The notes: generated from the sequence alone by a model not told the origin. DNA of 38,684 nt from Clostridia bacterium (GCA_017380615.1 JAFODQ010000111.1:1-38684); one strand, 5' to 3'; positions 1-7,619 are shown, counted from the first letter of the stretch. Translations and numbers: made by a program.

Positions 1-61
1 CTTCTCTTAATTTGAGTATTTCTTTTTCATAATCCTTTATATGTAGATAATTTCTAGGCAT
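1..61 (-). CDS. IS3-family transposase OrfA, N-terminal 20 residues (partial)
   Basis: The frame starts at an ATG at 61 and runs off the left edge. The visible residues are MPRNYLHIKDYEKEILKLRE. The part YEKEILKLRE resembles the start of the helix-turn-helix of IS3 OrfA proteins, which bind the element's ends and are joined to OrfB by programmed frameshifting in that family. A strong ribosome binding site, AGGAGGAG (67-74 on the minus strand), lies five bases upstream. Its position just inside an IS3-like terminal repeat supports the call. Only 20 residues are visible, so subgroup and function are inferred. Confidence 0.65.
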   Translation of the reverse strand, partial: MPRNYLHIKDYEKEILKLRE

Positions 62-68
62 AAAAACT

Positions 69-101
69 CCTCCTATGGTAGTTTTATTCTACCATAGGAG
101 G
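69..101 (-). promoter_or_regulatory. Hairpin sequestering the transposase ribosome binding site
   Basis: A perfect 13-bp stem (69-81 with 89-101) has a 7-base loop. On the minus-strand transcript the 3' arm contains most of the AGGAGGAG ribosome binding site of OrfA, and five U follow directly. A transcript entering from outside the element would form the stem and hide the site or terminate. On the plus strand a T-run follows at 105-111, so it may also act as a terminator in that direction. This matches the known way IS elements protect themselves from outside transcription. Confidence 0.6.
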
Positions 102-115
102 TCGTTTTTTTCTAT

Positions 116-140
116 TGTCCGTTTTTACTGGACTTGTTCA
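116..140 (-). repeat. Terminal inverted repeat of the IS3-family element
   Basis: Read on the minus strand from 140, the sequence begins TGAACAAGTCCAG and continues to GGACA at 116. This resembles the TG-starting ends of IS150-type elements, with their characteristic GGACA end. The partner repeat is outside the window. Confidence 0.6.
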
Positions 141-210
141 AAATGCAGTCGGTTTTATTTTATGGCAAAATGGAGATAATATTACAAAATAATATTAAGG
201 TGGAATTATT

Positions 211-1410
211 ATGCTGACGGAGAATATTTTAAAAGAAGCTGAAGCAATGCAGGATGAATTGGTTGAAATAAGAAGATATCTTCACAGTAATGCTGAGATT
301 GAATTTCAGTTGGATGAAACAGTGAGATATGTTAAAGCGAAACTTGCTGAGTATGGATGCGATTTTGCAGACTGTGGCAACAATGGTGTTGTTTGTAACA
401 TTGGAAAAAATAATGGGGATAGCTCAATCCTTTTAAGAGCAGATATGGATGCCTTGCCCGTGAAGGAGGCAAGTGGTCTTGATTTTGCTTGTGATAACGG
501 AAATATGCATGCTTGTGGTCACGATATGCACACTGCAATGCTCCTTGGCGCAGCGAAGCTTCTGAAAAAATATGAAGCGGAAATGAAATGTAATGTAAAG
601 TTAATGTTTCAGCCTGCAGAGGAAACACTATCAGGTGCAAAAAATATGATTGACAACGGAGTTCTTGAAAAACCGTGTGTCAAATGTGCAGCAATGCTTC
701 ATGTTATGTCAGGTGTGCCCATAAAGACCGGCACCTTCGTTGTGTCAAGTGGGGGAATAGGAGCACCTGCAGCTGATTATTTTACTATAAATGTTCAGGG
801 TAAGGGGTGTCATGGTTCAACACCTCAGCAGGGAGTGGATGCTCTTACAATTGCAGCTCATATTCTTATTGGTCTTCAGGAAATTTCTTCTCGTGAATTG
901 GGTGTTTCAGATGAAGTGCTTGTAACAATAGGCTCGCTTCACGGAGGCACTGCAGGCAATGTGATTGCAGATACAGCAACTCTTCAGGGGACAATGAGAG
1001 CATATAGCGATGATTTAAGAGAACGCATCAGGAAAAGAATTTCGGATATTTCCGAATCAATCGGCTGTGCTTATAGGGGGAAGGTTTGTGTAAGCTTTGG
1101 GAGTGGCTGTCCGACCTTGAAAAATGATAGTGAATTATCTGTGATGTTTGAGAATTCTCTTGTTGAATTGTTTGGGAAAGAAATGGTGTTGAATTCCGAT
1201 ACAATCGGACAACGATCCTCCCGCAGTGGTGGCTCGGAGGATTTTGCATATATAAGCAATCAGGTGCCATCTGTTATGATTGCTCTTGCGGCAGGAGAAC
1301 CGGAAAAAGGTTTTCAGTATCCTTTGCATCATCCTAAAGTAATGTTCGATGAGAGTGTTTTGTGTAAAGGTGCTGCAGCTTTAACATTTATTGCATTAAA
1401 TACACTTTAA
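211..1410 (+). CDS. M20-family metal-dependent amidohydrolase (N-acyl amino acid / peptide hydrolase)
   Basis: The 399-residue cytosolic protein has the full length of M20D enzymes (hippurate hydrolase, IAA-amino acid hydrolase, N-acyl-diaminopimelate deacetylase), which remove an acyl group from an amino acid using a di-metal centre. Visible ligand motifs are ACGHDMH (101-107), QPAEE (134-138), H164, GSEDFAY (341-347, usually GAEDFAY) and LHHPK (372-376). Residues about 185-295 form the inserted dimerisation domain. The ATG at 211 follows AAGGTGG at good spacing. It stands alone next to the IS end, so nearby genes do not reveal the substrate; hippurate-like or N-acetyl amino acids are possible. 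Confidence 0.88.
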   Translation: MLTENILKEAEAMQDELVEIRRYLHSNAEIEFQLDETVRYVKAKLAEYGCDFADCGNNGVVCNIGKNNGDSSILLRADMDALPVKEASGLDFACDNGNMHACGHDMHTAMLLGAAKLLKKYEAEMKCNVKLMFQPAEETLSGAKNMIDNGVLEKPCVKCAAMLHVMSGVPIKTGTFVVSSGGIGAPAADYFTINVQGKGCHGSTPQQGVDALTIAAHILIGLQEISSRELGVSDEVLVTIGSLHGGTAGNVIADTATLQGTMRAYSDDLRERIRKRISDISESIGCAYRGKVCVSFGSGCPTLKNDSELSVMFENSLVELFGKEMVLNSDTIGQRSSRSGGSEDFAYISNQVPSVMIALAAGEPEKGFQYPLHHPKVMFDESVLCKGAAALTFIALNTL

Positions 1411-1463
1411 ATTTCAGGAAATATATGTTAAAATAAAGTATAATATAATCTGGAGGGTTAATT

Positions 1464-1808
1464 ATGCCATATATCAATCTTAAAACAACAAAGACAGTTT
1501 CAGCTGAATCTTGTGAAATGATTAAATCAGCCTTCGGAAAGGCTATTGAATGCTTTCCGGGCAAAAGCGAAGCGTATCTCATGGTAGGTATTGAGGATGG
1601 CGCAAAGCTTTGGTTCAGAGGTGATGCATCATCAGACAGCGCTGTTGTTGATGTTGAGCTTCTTGGCTCTGTTAATTCAGCAGCGAGTGAAAATATGACA
1701 GTGGAAATTTGCAATATTCTTGAAAAAGAACTCGGTATTTCACCTGACAGAGTGTATGTAAAATACAAAGGCTACACTGATTGGGGCTGGAATAAAATGA
1801 ATTTCTGA
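1464..1808 (+). CDS. MIF-like tautomerase (macrophage migration inhibitory factor family)
   Basis: The 114-residue length and fold signature match MIF/D-dopachrome tautomerase, a trimeric enzyme that interconverts keto and enol forms of phenylpyruvate-like compounds. Pro2, which becomes the catalytic N-terminal proline after Met removal, is present (MPYINLK). Lys34 lies where MIF has its active-site Lys32, and the motif ISPDRVYVKY (92-101) matches MIF ISPDRVYINY, with Tyr98 kept and the Asn changed to Lys100. A GGAGGG ribosome binding site precedes the ATG, and a TATAAT lies at 1439-1444 without a clear -35. The native substrate of bacterial MIFs is not established. Confidence 0.88.
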   Translation: MPYINLKTTKTVSAESCEMIKSAFGKAIECFPGKSEAYLMVGIEDGAKLWFRGDASSDSAVVDVELLGSVNSAASENMTVEICNILEKELGISPDRVYVKYKGYTDWGWNKMNF

Positions 1809-1835
1809 TTCACATCTGTTTGGTGTGCAATTCCG

Positions 1836-1864
1836 TTGACTTTATGTGAAATTTTTGGTAAAAT
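1836..1864 (+). promoter_or_regulatory. Sigma-A-type promoter for the ceramidase-like gene
   Basis: TTGACT (1836-1841) and TAAAAT (1859-1864) are separated by 17 bases. They lie about 45 bases upstream of the ATG at 1909, which has a CGGAGG ribosome binding site. Confidence 0.65.
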
Positions 1865-1908
1865 ATAAATGAATATAATATCATTTTACTAAAAACGGAG
1901 GTATTATT

Positions 1909-3336
1909 ATGGGTATAAACGAATTTGCTGCAAAGGCTGTCCGTTCAATCGGTCGCAAAAGCGGTAAAAAGTTATTGAAAAAAATGGGTCCTGCTCCTGC
2001 ATTGCCAAGAGAGCTGCCCACTGTTATAACCGGTGAAAAGTATGTTTGCGGATATTCCTCAAGGGTTGTTATGCCTGAGGACATCCATGCGAAAAAATAT
2101 TGGATTGCAGGTCACGGTATGGGTCATGTTATCGACAGTGTTCACGACCCAATTACTGTAAGTGCTATGTGGATTGGAGCAGATGATAACGGTGGTTATG
2201 TTCACATCGCTGCAGATATCATCGGCTTGACAAATTTCGAGCTTAATCTTGTTCGTGACAATCTTAAGGATTTCATGGCAGACAGCAAGTGTGCAGGTGT
2301 ATTCCTTTCTTGCTCACATACTCACGCAGGCTTTGATACTGTTGGTTATTGGGGTCAGCTTTACAAGCTTCAGACAGGTAAAGATAAAGCTTATATGGAG
2401 CTTCTTCTTAAGTCTCTTGAGGAGGTTGTAAGAGAGTGTTATACAAATCGTAAGCCAGGTAAGCTTTATATTGGCAAGACTCATGTTCCGGGTGCACAGC
2501 TTGATAAACGTGAACCAATCATTCTTCACGATGTTCTCACAAGAACCCGCTTTGTTCCTGAGGATGGCTCAGTAGAAACCTGGTTTATCAACTTTGCAGC
2601 TCATCCAAACACCTTAGGTGGCAGCAACCGTACAGTGAGTGCTGACTATCCATACTGGCTCAGAAAGTCAATCAACGATGCAAAAGAGACCAATGTTCTT
2701 TTCGGTCCCGGTATAATCGGTGGTGTTGACCCCGGCGATTATTCAGAAGATGTGTGGGAGAGAACACAGACTCAGGGCGAAACTCTCGGCAAGGCTGCTC
2801 TTGAAATTACCGATGATGCTGAGATGCCTGTTGAAATCACTGTTTGTCAGCACAAATATTATTCTCCTGTTGATAATGGTCTTCTTGCACTCATGGTAAC
2901 AATCGGAGCATGCTCAGGTCAGCGTTATCCTTGTGATAAGGGCGACCTCGGTCTTGCTCTTCTCACAGAGATGGTTTACATAAAGCTTGGTACACAGCAG
3001 ATTCTTATGCTTCCGGGTGAGCCATTCACAGAGGTTGTTTATGGTGGATCGCCTGATGCCGATAAATCAGCAACAGGTAAATCTAACAGCATCAACCCAA
3101 CACCTATCATAGATATCGTTGGTGACAAGGAGCTTCTCGTATATGGTGTTGCAAATGATATGACAGGCTATTGTGTAGCTCCTAATGACTACATTCTCCA
3201 CGAAACTCAGGCTTACATTGAGCAGGGTAGAGATATCTATGACAGAAGACACTATCATGAAACAAACTCTCTCGGCTATCTTACAAATGAGGCAATTGCA
3301 GAGAATGTTGCTGAATTGATGAAGCGTGTTAAATAA
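1909..3336 (+). CDS. Neutral/alkaline ceramidase-like hydrolase
   Basis: The 475-residue protein resembles the catalytic domain of neutral (non-lysosomal) ceramidases, zinc amidases that cleave the N-acyl bond of ceramide. Recognisable parts are SCSHTHAG (134-141, compare ATHTHSG of the family), FAAHPNTLG with His232, and LPGEPFTE near residue 370, the place of the family's zinc-binding Glu. There is no signal peptide: the N-terminus is basic and amphipathic, so the protein looks cytosolic, unlike the secreted Pseudomonas enzyme. It is also shorter than classic ceramidases (over 600 residues) and lacks the C-terminal domain. The real substrate may be another N-acyl lipid. It is a single gene with its own promoter and terminator. 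Confidence 0.7.
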   Translation: MGINEFAAKAVRSIGRKSGKKLLKKMGPAPALPRELPTVITGEKYVCGYSSRVVMPEDIHAKKYWIAGHGMGHVIDSVHDPITVSAMWIGADDNGGYVHIAADIIGLTNFELNLVRDNLKDFMADSKCAGVFLSCSHTHAGFDTVGYWGQLYKLQTGKDKAYMELLLKSLEEVVRECYTNRKPGKLYIGKTHVPGAQLDKREPIILHDVLTRTRFVPEDGSVETWFINFAAHPNTLGGSNRTVSADYPYWLRKSINDAKETNVLFGPGIIGGVDPGDYSEDVWERTQTQGETLGKAALEITDDAEMPVEITVCQHKYYSPVDNGLLALMVTIGACSGQRYPCDKGDLGLALLTEMVYIKLGTQQILMLPGEPFTEVVYGGSPDADKSATGKSNSINPTPIIDIVGDKELLVYGVANDMTGYCVAPNDYILHETQAYIEQGRDIYDRRHYHETNSLGYLTNEAIAENVAELMKRVK

Positions 3337-3352
3337 ATTTATGAAATAAATG

Positions 3353-3377
3353 AAAGGGAGTATTCGTACTCCCTTTT
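3353..3377 (+). terminator. Rho-independent terminator with TTCG tetraloop
   Basis: A perfect 10-bp stem (3353-3362 with 3367-3376) is closed by TTCG, with a short T-run in the 3' arm. It starts 16 bases after the ceramidase-like stop. It overlaps an in-frame ATG at 3350 of the next gene, one reason to place that gene's start further downstream. Confidence 0.75.
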
Positions 3378-3400
3378 CAGTATATATTGAGGTTATAAAG

Positions 3401-3961
3401 ATGTATATAAATTCACAGGTGTTTACAAAACACCCTGAAACAACAGCCACACAAAAGGAGATGGATAGCTATCTCTTTCTTGAAAGCAATGGTGTTGAAT
3501 ATATCCGTGCAGAGCACGATGAAGCTGCAACAATTGAGCTTTGCGAGGAAATTGAGAAGGTTATTGATGCAAAAATCTGCAAAAATCTGCTTCTTTGCAA
3601 CCGTCAGCAAACAAAGTTTTACATGCTGCTTATTCCCGGTGATATGGTGTTTAAAACAAAGTATCTGTCTGCCCAGATAAATTCTGCTCGTCTCTCCTTT
3701 GCAGGGGGAGATAAGATGGAGGAGCTTCTGAATGTGACACCGGGCTCTCTCACGGTTCTTTCGCTTATGTATGATAAGAATAAAGAGGTTGAGCTTCTTA
3801 TTGAAAAGAATGTTTTCAAGGAAAAATATTTTGGTTGTCATCCTTGTGTTAATTCTGCAACTGTCCGTTTTCTTACTGCAGACTTGAAGGAGAAAGTGCT
3901 TCCTGCTTTGGAAAGAGAATACACAGTTGTTGATCTGGAGTGTCCTGAAGATGAAGCGTAA
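3401..3961 (+). CDS. ProX/YbaK-type aminoacyl-tRNA deacylase (prolyl-tRNA editing family)
   Basis: The 186-residue protein matches free-standing ProX (PrdX) proteins, which hydrolyse mischarged Ala-tRNA(Pro) to protect translation. Features include the N-terminal helical region followed by LESNGVEY, the central KNLLLCNRQQTKFYMLLI with the conserved editing-domain Lys, and GSLTVLSLMYDK followed by FGCHPCVNSATVRF, typical of the YbaK fold. The start at 3401 is chosen because GAGG lies upstream at 3389-3392. The ATG at 3350 in the same frame sits in the previous gene's terminator. The stop overlaps the start of the phosphatase gene, so the two are probably co-translated. Confidence 0.85.
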   Translation: MYINSQVFTKHPETTATQKEMDSYLFLESNGVEYIRAEHDEAATIELCEEIEKVIDAKICKNLLLCNRQQTKFYMLLIPGDMVFKTKYLSAQINSARLSFAGGDKMEELLNVTPGSLTVLSLMYDKNKEVELLIEKNVFKEKYFGCHPCVNSATVRFLTADLKEKVLPALEREYTVVDLECPEDEA

Positions 3962-4601
3962 GGCAGTTTTGTTTGATCTTGACGGGACAATTCTTGATAC
4001 CTTGGGCGACTTATCAAATAGTGTTAATTTTGCCTTGCAGGAAAATAATCTTCCGCCTCGCAGCATTGATGAGGTGAGAAGCTTTGTTGGTAATGGCATT
4101 CGTCTTCTCATTGAAAGAGCAGTTCCCGAAGGCACCGACACATGTGTCGTTGATAAGTGCTTCAACGATTTCAAAAAACATTACAAAGACAATTCTGCAA
4201 TTCTGACCAAGCCGTATGATGGTGTTATTGAGCTTGTGAAGATTTTGAGGGGCAAAGGCTATAAGACAGCTGTTGTGTCTAATAAGGCAGATTTTGCTGT
4301 TCAGTCTCTCGTTGAACAGTATTTTGAGGGTCTTTTTGATTTCGCTGTAGGTGAAAAAGAGGGTGTAAGAAGAAAGCCCAGTCCCGATTCTGTTTATTCT
4401 GTTTTAAAGGATATGAATATAAATCCAGACGAAAGCATATACATAGGTGATTCGGAAGTTGATGTTGAAACCTCTCGCAATGCAGGTGTTGAATGCGTCT
4501 GCGTTACCTGGGGCTTCAGAGACAGAGAACTCCTTGAAAAGGAAAAGCCTGATTATATCGCAGACAGCATAAGTGAAATATTAGAAATAATAGGTGAGTA
4601 A
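3951..4601 (+). CDS. HAD-family phosphatase, phosphoglycolate phosphatase-like
   Basis: The 216-residue HAD hydrolase carries FDLDGTILDT (8-17) with nucleophile Asp9 and acid/base Asp11, VVSNKADF (motif II Ser), RRKPSPD with the motif III Lys, and GDSEVD (motif IV, metal binding). The alpha-helical cap after motif I and the overall sequence fit the Gph/phosphoglycolate phosphatase group, which removes phosphate from 2-phosphoglycolate; PpaX-like or nucleotidase roles cannot be excluded. The ATG at 3951 overlaps the upstream stop by 11 bases. The gene sits in the middle of a tight trio, with the flavoprotein starting one base after its stop. Confidence 0.85.
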   Translation: MKRKAVLFDLDGTILDTLGDLSNSVNFALQENNLPPRSIDEVRSFVGNGIRLLIERAVPEGTDTCVVDKCFNDFKKHYKDNSAILTKPYDGVIELVKILRGKGYKTAVVSNKADFAVQSLVEQYFEGLFDFAVGEKEGVRRKPSPDSVYSVLKDMNINPDESIYIGDSEVDVETSRNAGVECVCVTWGFRDRELLEKEKPDYIADSISEILEIIGE

Positions 4602-4602
4602 T

Positions 4603-5229
4603 ATGAAAGTTTTATTGGTTAATGGTGCGCCACACGAAAAGGGCTGCACATACACAGCTCTTTGTGAAATTGAAAAAGAGCTTAATAATGAGGGTGTTGA
4701 AACAGAAATATTCTGGCTTGGTAACAAGCCTGTGAGAGGTTGTATCGGTTGTGGAGGTTGTGCATCCAATGGTAAAAGATGCGTTTTCGACGATGATGTT
4801 GCAAATGTACTCATAGATAAAGCAAAGGAAGCCGATGGCTTCATTTTTGGCTCTGCCGTTCATTATGCTGCTCCTTCGGGTACGATTTGCGCTGTTCTTG
4901 ACAGAGCCTTCTATGCTGGTGCAACAAATTTTCGTTATAAACCGGGTGCAGCAATTCTCAGCTGTCGCAGAGCAGGATCGACAGCTGCCTTTGATGTGCT
5001 TAATAAGTATTTCACAATCAGCAGTATGCCTGTTGTTTCATCCGGCTATTGGAATATGGTGCATGGTGCAAAGGCAGAGGATGTTCTTAAGGATGAAGAG
5101 GGTCTTCAGATTATGAGAACACTTGGTAAAAATATGGCTTGGCTTCTTAAATGCATTGAGAATGGAAAGCAGAATAATATCCTTCGTCCGGCATCGGAAG
5201 CAAAAATACGCACTAATTTCATCAGATAA
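4603..5229 (+). CDS. Iron-sulfur flavoprotein (NADPH-dependent FMN reductase family)
   Basis: The 208-residue protein has the flavodoxin-like FMN-binding start KVLLVNGAPHEKGCT and a compact cluster motif, C47-x2-C50-x2-C53-x6-C60, typical of Isf-type iron-sulfur flavoproteins of anaerobes. These pass electrons between ferredoxin and oxidised acceptors, including O2 and peroxide. FIFGSAVHYAAPSG matches the FMN phosphate/isoalloxazine-binding loop. The ATG at 4603 follows AGGTGAG and begins one base after the phosphatase stop, so the gene is the last of a three-gene operon. The physiological partner is unknown. Confidence 0.85.
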   Translation: MKVLLVNGAPHEKGCTYTALCEIEKELNNEGVETEIFWLGNKPVRGCIGCGGCASNGKRCVFDDDVANVLIDKAKEADGFIFGSAVHYAAPSGTICAVLDRAFYAGATNFRYKPGAAILSCRRAGSTAAFDVLNKYFTISSMPVVSSGYWNMVHGAKAEDVLKDEEGLQIMRTLGKNMAWLLKCIENGKQNNILRPASEAKIRTNFIR

Positions 5230-5258
5230 TTGATTTTATCTATTTATAGTGATATAAT
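5230..5258 (+). promoter_or_regulatory. Sigma-A-type promoter for phosphoglucomutase
   Basis: TTGATT (5230-5235), a 17-base spacer and a perfect TATAAT (5253-5258) begin directly after the upstream stop codon. Confidence 0.7.
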
Positions 5259-5291
5259 TTTAAGGTATAAATTTTTGAAAGGATGTTCTTT

Positions 5292-6995
5292 ATGAACGAT
5301 ATTAATGCACTTTACAAGGTCTGGAAAGAGAAGGCAGTGCTTGATGCTGATTTGCAGGATGAATTGTCAGCAATCGATGGCAAGCAGGAAGAAATTCTTG
5401 ACCGTTTTTATAAAAATCTTGAGTTTGGCACAGGTGGTCTTCGTGGCGTAATTGGTGCCGGCACAAACCGTATGAATGTTTACACAGTAGGTCAGGCAAC
5501 GCAGGGACTTGCCGATTATCTTAATGAGGCGTTTGATGAGCCTTCTGTTGCAATTGCATACGATTCACGAATCAAGTCAGATGTTTTTGCTGAGTGTGCT
5601 GCAGGTGTTCTTGCAGCAAACGGAATCAAGGTGTATATCTATCCGGAGCTTATGCCAACACCAATGCTTTCATTTGCAGTGAGAAGATTGGGCTGCTCAT
5701 CAGGTATTGTGCTCACAGCAAGCCACAATCCCTCAAAGTATAACGGTTATAAGTGCTATGATCCAAGAGGCTTCCAGATAACAGACGAAGCTGCAGCAAA
5801 AACATATGAATATATGAAAAAGGTTGATATGTTTGATGGCGTTAAGAGAATGTCTTTTGAAGACGCTCTTGCTGAGGATATGGTTGATTACATTGAGGAT
5901 TGGCTCAAGGATGAGTTTATTGATGCTGTAATGGCGTGTTCGGTTAATAAGGATGTTGTTAAGAATTCCGGTATCAAGATTCTTTACACACCTCTTAACG
6001 GCACAGGTAACAAGCCGGTTCGCCGTGTTCTTAAAAAACTCGGTGTCAGTGAGCTTCAGGTTGTTAAATCTCAGGAAAAGCCGGATGGCAACTTCCCGAC
6101 TTGTCCTTATCCAAACCCTGAAATCCGTCAGGTTTTTGAGGAAGGTCTCAAAATGACAGAGGAATTCCCTGCAGATCTTATGATTGCAACTGATCCTGAC
6201 TGTGATCGTGTGGGTATTGCTGTGCGCGATAACGGAGAATATAAGCTAATGACGGGTAACGAGGTCGGTGCAATGCTTTGTGAGTACCTTCTTACGCAGC
6301 TCAAGGAAAAGGGTAAGCTTCCTGAAAATCCGGTTGTTGTTAAAACAATTGTTACAACACCACTTATTTCCGCAATCTGTAAAGAATATGGTGCGCAGAT
6401 GGCAGATCTTCTCACCGGATTTAAATATATCGGTGAGCTTGTAACAGAGCTTGAAGAGAAGGGTGAGGCAGAGAATTATGTTCTCGGTCTCGAGGAAAGC
6501 TATGGCTATCTCACAGGCATACACGCCCGTGACAAGGATGGCGTAAATGCAGCAATGATAATCTGCGAAATGGCAGCATACTACAAAACAAAGGGCATAA
6601 CACTCTGGCAGTTTATGAACAGCATCTATGAGAAATATGGTTATTTCTTCAATCAGCTTGATAACTATGCCTTTGAGGGTGCTGCAGGTATGCAGAAAAT
6701 GGCAGAAATGATGGATGAATTAAGAACAAACCCACCTAAGGCACTCAACGGTAGTCCGATAAATTGGGTTGGTGACTATAAGACTGGTATTACCACAGAT
6801 GGTGAAACTGGTCTTCCTAAGTCCAATGTTCTTTCATACAGAATGGAAAGTGGAGATACATTTATCGTAAGACCTTCAGGCACAGAGCCAAAGATTAAGA
6901 TTTACATCACCGCTAAGGCAACATCAAGAGAGGAAGCAGAAGAGAAACTTTCCGTTCTTTCGGAATGCATAAAGAATCTTCTTGGTATTGAGTAA
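5292..6995 (+). CDS. Alpha-phosphoglucomutase / phosphomannomutase
   Basis: The 567-residue enzyme interconverts glucose 1-phosphate and glucose 6-phosphate, linking glycolysis to polysaccharide and envelope synthesis. All four family motifs are present: LTASHNP with phosphoserine Ser144, the metal loop DPDCDRVG (301-308), the sugar-binding GLEESYGY, and the phosphate-binding RPSGTEPK near the C-terminus. The length and EFGTGGLRG near residue 50 fit the longer PgcA-type group, not the 450-residue GlmM group. The ATG at 5292 has GAAAGG nine bases upstream; the ATG at 5283 is too close to that site. Its stop overlaps the start of a tiny membrane peptide. Confidence 0.92.
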   Translation: MNDINALYKVWKEKAVLDADLQDELSAIDGKQEEILDRFYKNLEFGTGGLRGVIGAGTNRMNVYTVGQATQGLADYLNEAFDEPSVAIAYDSRIKSDVFAECAAGVLAANGIKVYIYPELMPTPMLSFAVRRLGCSSGIVLTASHNPSKYNGYKCYDPRGFQITDEAAAKTYEYMKKVDMFDGVKRMSFEDALAEDMVDYIEDWLKDEFIDAVMACSVNKDVVKNSGIKILYTPLNGTGNKPVRRVLKKLGVSELQVVKSQEKPDGNFPTCPYPNPEIRQVFEEGLKMTEEFPADLMIATDPDCDRVGIAVRDNGEYKLMTGNEVGAMLCEYLLTQLKEKGKLPENPVVVKTIVTTPLISAICKEYGAQMADLLTGFKYIGELVTELEEKGEAENYVLGLEESYGYLTGIHARDKDGVNAAMIICEMAAYYKTKGITLWQFMNSIYEKYGYFFNQLDNYAFEGAAGMQKMAEMMDELRTNPPKALNGSPINWVGDYKTGITTDGETGLPKSNVLSYRMESGDTFIVRPSGTEPKIKIYITAKATSREEAEEKLSVLSECIKNLLGIE

Positions 6996-7090
6996 TGTTT
7001 TCAGATAAAGCAAAAAAGGCAATATGTTTCATTCTTGCAGCACTTATGATTTTAAGTGTGGGCAGTGTAGTGTTAACTGTAATATTTTAA
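6995..7090 (+). CDS. 31-residue single-pass membrane peptide, possibly Prli42-like
   Basis: The ATG overlaps the phosphoglucomutase stop (TAATG), a typical coupled start. The peptide has a short basic head (MFSDKAKKAI) and one membrane helix (about 10-31), and ends directly before a strong terminator. Size and layout resemble the stressosome-associated Prli42 / DUF4044 peptides of Firmicutes, but sequence similarity over such a short hydrophobic stretch is weak. I infer it is real from the exact overlap and the terminator spacing; its function is open. Confidence 0.5.
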   Translation: MFSDKAKKAICFILAALMILSVGSVVLTVIF

Positions 7091-7095
7091 AAGCA

Positions 7096-7132
7096 AAGCC
7101 TCCGTTCAGAAGAACGGAGGCTTCTTTTTTTT
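7096..7132 (+). terminator. Rho-independent terminator after phosphoglucomutase
   Basis: A perfect 12-bp GC-rich stem (7096-7107 with 7112-7123) has an AGAA loop and an eight-T run (7125-7132). It separates the plus-strand unit from the converging small Cys-rich gene. Confidence 0.9.
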
Positions 7133-7137
7133 AACAA

Positions 7138-7287
7138 TTAGCAGCAACCGCAGTTGTTGCAGCCACAGTCGTTGGAAATAGCATTTGTTCCACAACCGTT
7201 GTTACCCTGATTGCAGCATACCAAGATGATGATAACAAGGATAATAATCCATGTGCAGCTGTTACCGCCGTTGAATAAGCAACCCAT
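7138..7287 (-). CDS. Cys-rich 49-residue membrane peptide
   Basis: The ATG at 7287 has an excellent ribosome binding site (AAAGGGGG, eight bases upstream). The peptide begins MGCLFNGGNS, has one hydrophobic stretch (about residues 12-25, rich in Ile and Val), and ends in a Cys/Asn/Gly-rich tail with CGCNNCGCC at the C-terminus; it contains ten Cys. I do not recognise a family. Short Gly/Cys/Asn-rich membrane peptides are common in spore-forming Firmicutes and some are spore-coat components, but that is only a guess here. The Cys pairs could bind metal or form disulfides. Confidence 0.65.
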   Translation of the reverse strand: MGCLFNGGNSCTWIIILVIIILVCCNQGNNGCGTNAISNDCGCNNCGCC

Positions 7288-7400
7288 TCTTAATCCCCCT
7301 TTCAATGCATAATATGAGTGTGGGCAAAATATGTTACAGATTGAATATAAATAAAATTTGAGAACAAAATATATGTACTGATTTTTTGGAGGATTGATTT

Positions 7401-7544
7401 ATGAGTTATTCGTTTGATTTTGAAAAGTACAGAAAGCACGATCCACGCGATTATTCCGATTTGATTGACGATGAGTATGATTATGAATATTCAGAGGAGT
7501 TTGTTTTTGAAGATGAATTCGGTGAGGAAGGAAGATATATTTAA
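7401..7544 (+). CDS. Small acidic protein (47 residues), unknown function
   Basis: A TGGAGGA ribosome binding site lies eight bases upstream of the ATG. The sequence begins MSYSFDFEKYRKHDPRDY and becomes extremely acidic and aromatic (DDEYDYEY, EEFVFEDEF). It has no Cys, no membrane helix and no family I recognise. It lies just upstream of the promoter of mcsA-mcsB and divergent from the Cys-rich peptide. The strong ribosome binding site and biased composition make it a credible gene. Confidence 0.6.
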   Translation: MSYSFDFEKYRKHDPRDYSDLIDDEYDYEYSEEFVFEDEFGEEGRYI

Positions 7545-7558
7545 TTTCATCTGTGTTA

Positions 7559-7587
7559 TTGAATTGTTGAGATAAAAGTTGTATAAT
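7559..7587 (+). promoter_or_regulatory. Promoter for mcsA-mcsB
   Basis: TTGAAT (7559-7564) and TATAAT (7582-7587) are 17 bases apart, about 33 bases before the GTG start. I see no CtsR-type direct heptad repeat around it. Confidence 0.6.
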
Positions 7588-7619
7588 AACAATATAAGCG
7601 ATTTTAAGAGGTGAGTTGT

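Larger units (their letters stand above)
1..140 (-). mobile_element. IS3-family insertion sequence, outer end only
   Basis: The first 140 bases carry the start of a transposase OrfA reading leftwards, a hairpin over its ribosome binding site, and a terminal repeat ending in CA at 140 (TG when read from the element's outside end inwards). This is the layout of the upstream end of an IS3-family (IS150-like) element. The rest lies left of the window, so length, the second repeat, the target duplication and integrity cannot be judged. The boundary at 140 is inferred from the repeat. Confidence 0.7.

Noticed and set aside
141-210. A promoter for the M20 gene partly supplied by the IS end (TTGTTC at 134-139)
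   Set aside because: The matching -10 region is poor (TATGGC), and GATAAT at 175-180 has no -35 at 17 bases.
3413-4174. A 253-codon open frame on the minus strand across the ProX and phosphatase genes
   Set aside because: It is the reverse of two genes with full family motifs, and its Lys/Arg/Cys-rich translation is unlike any protein I know.
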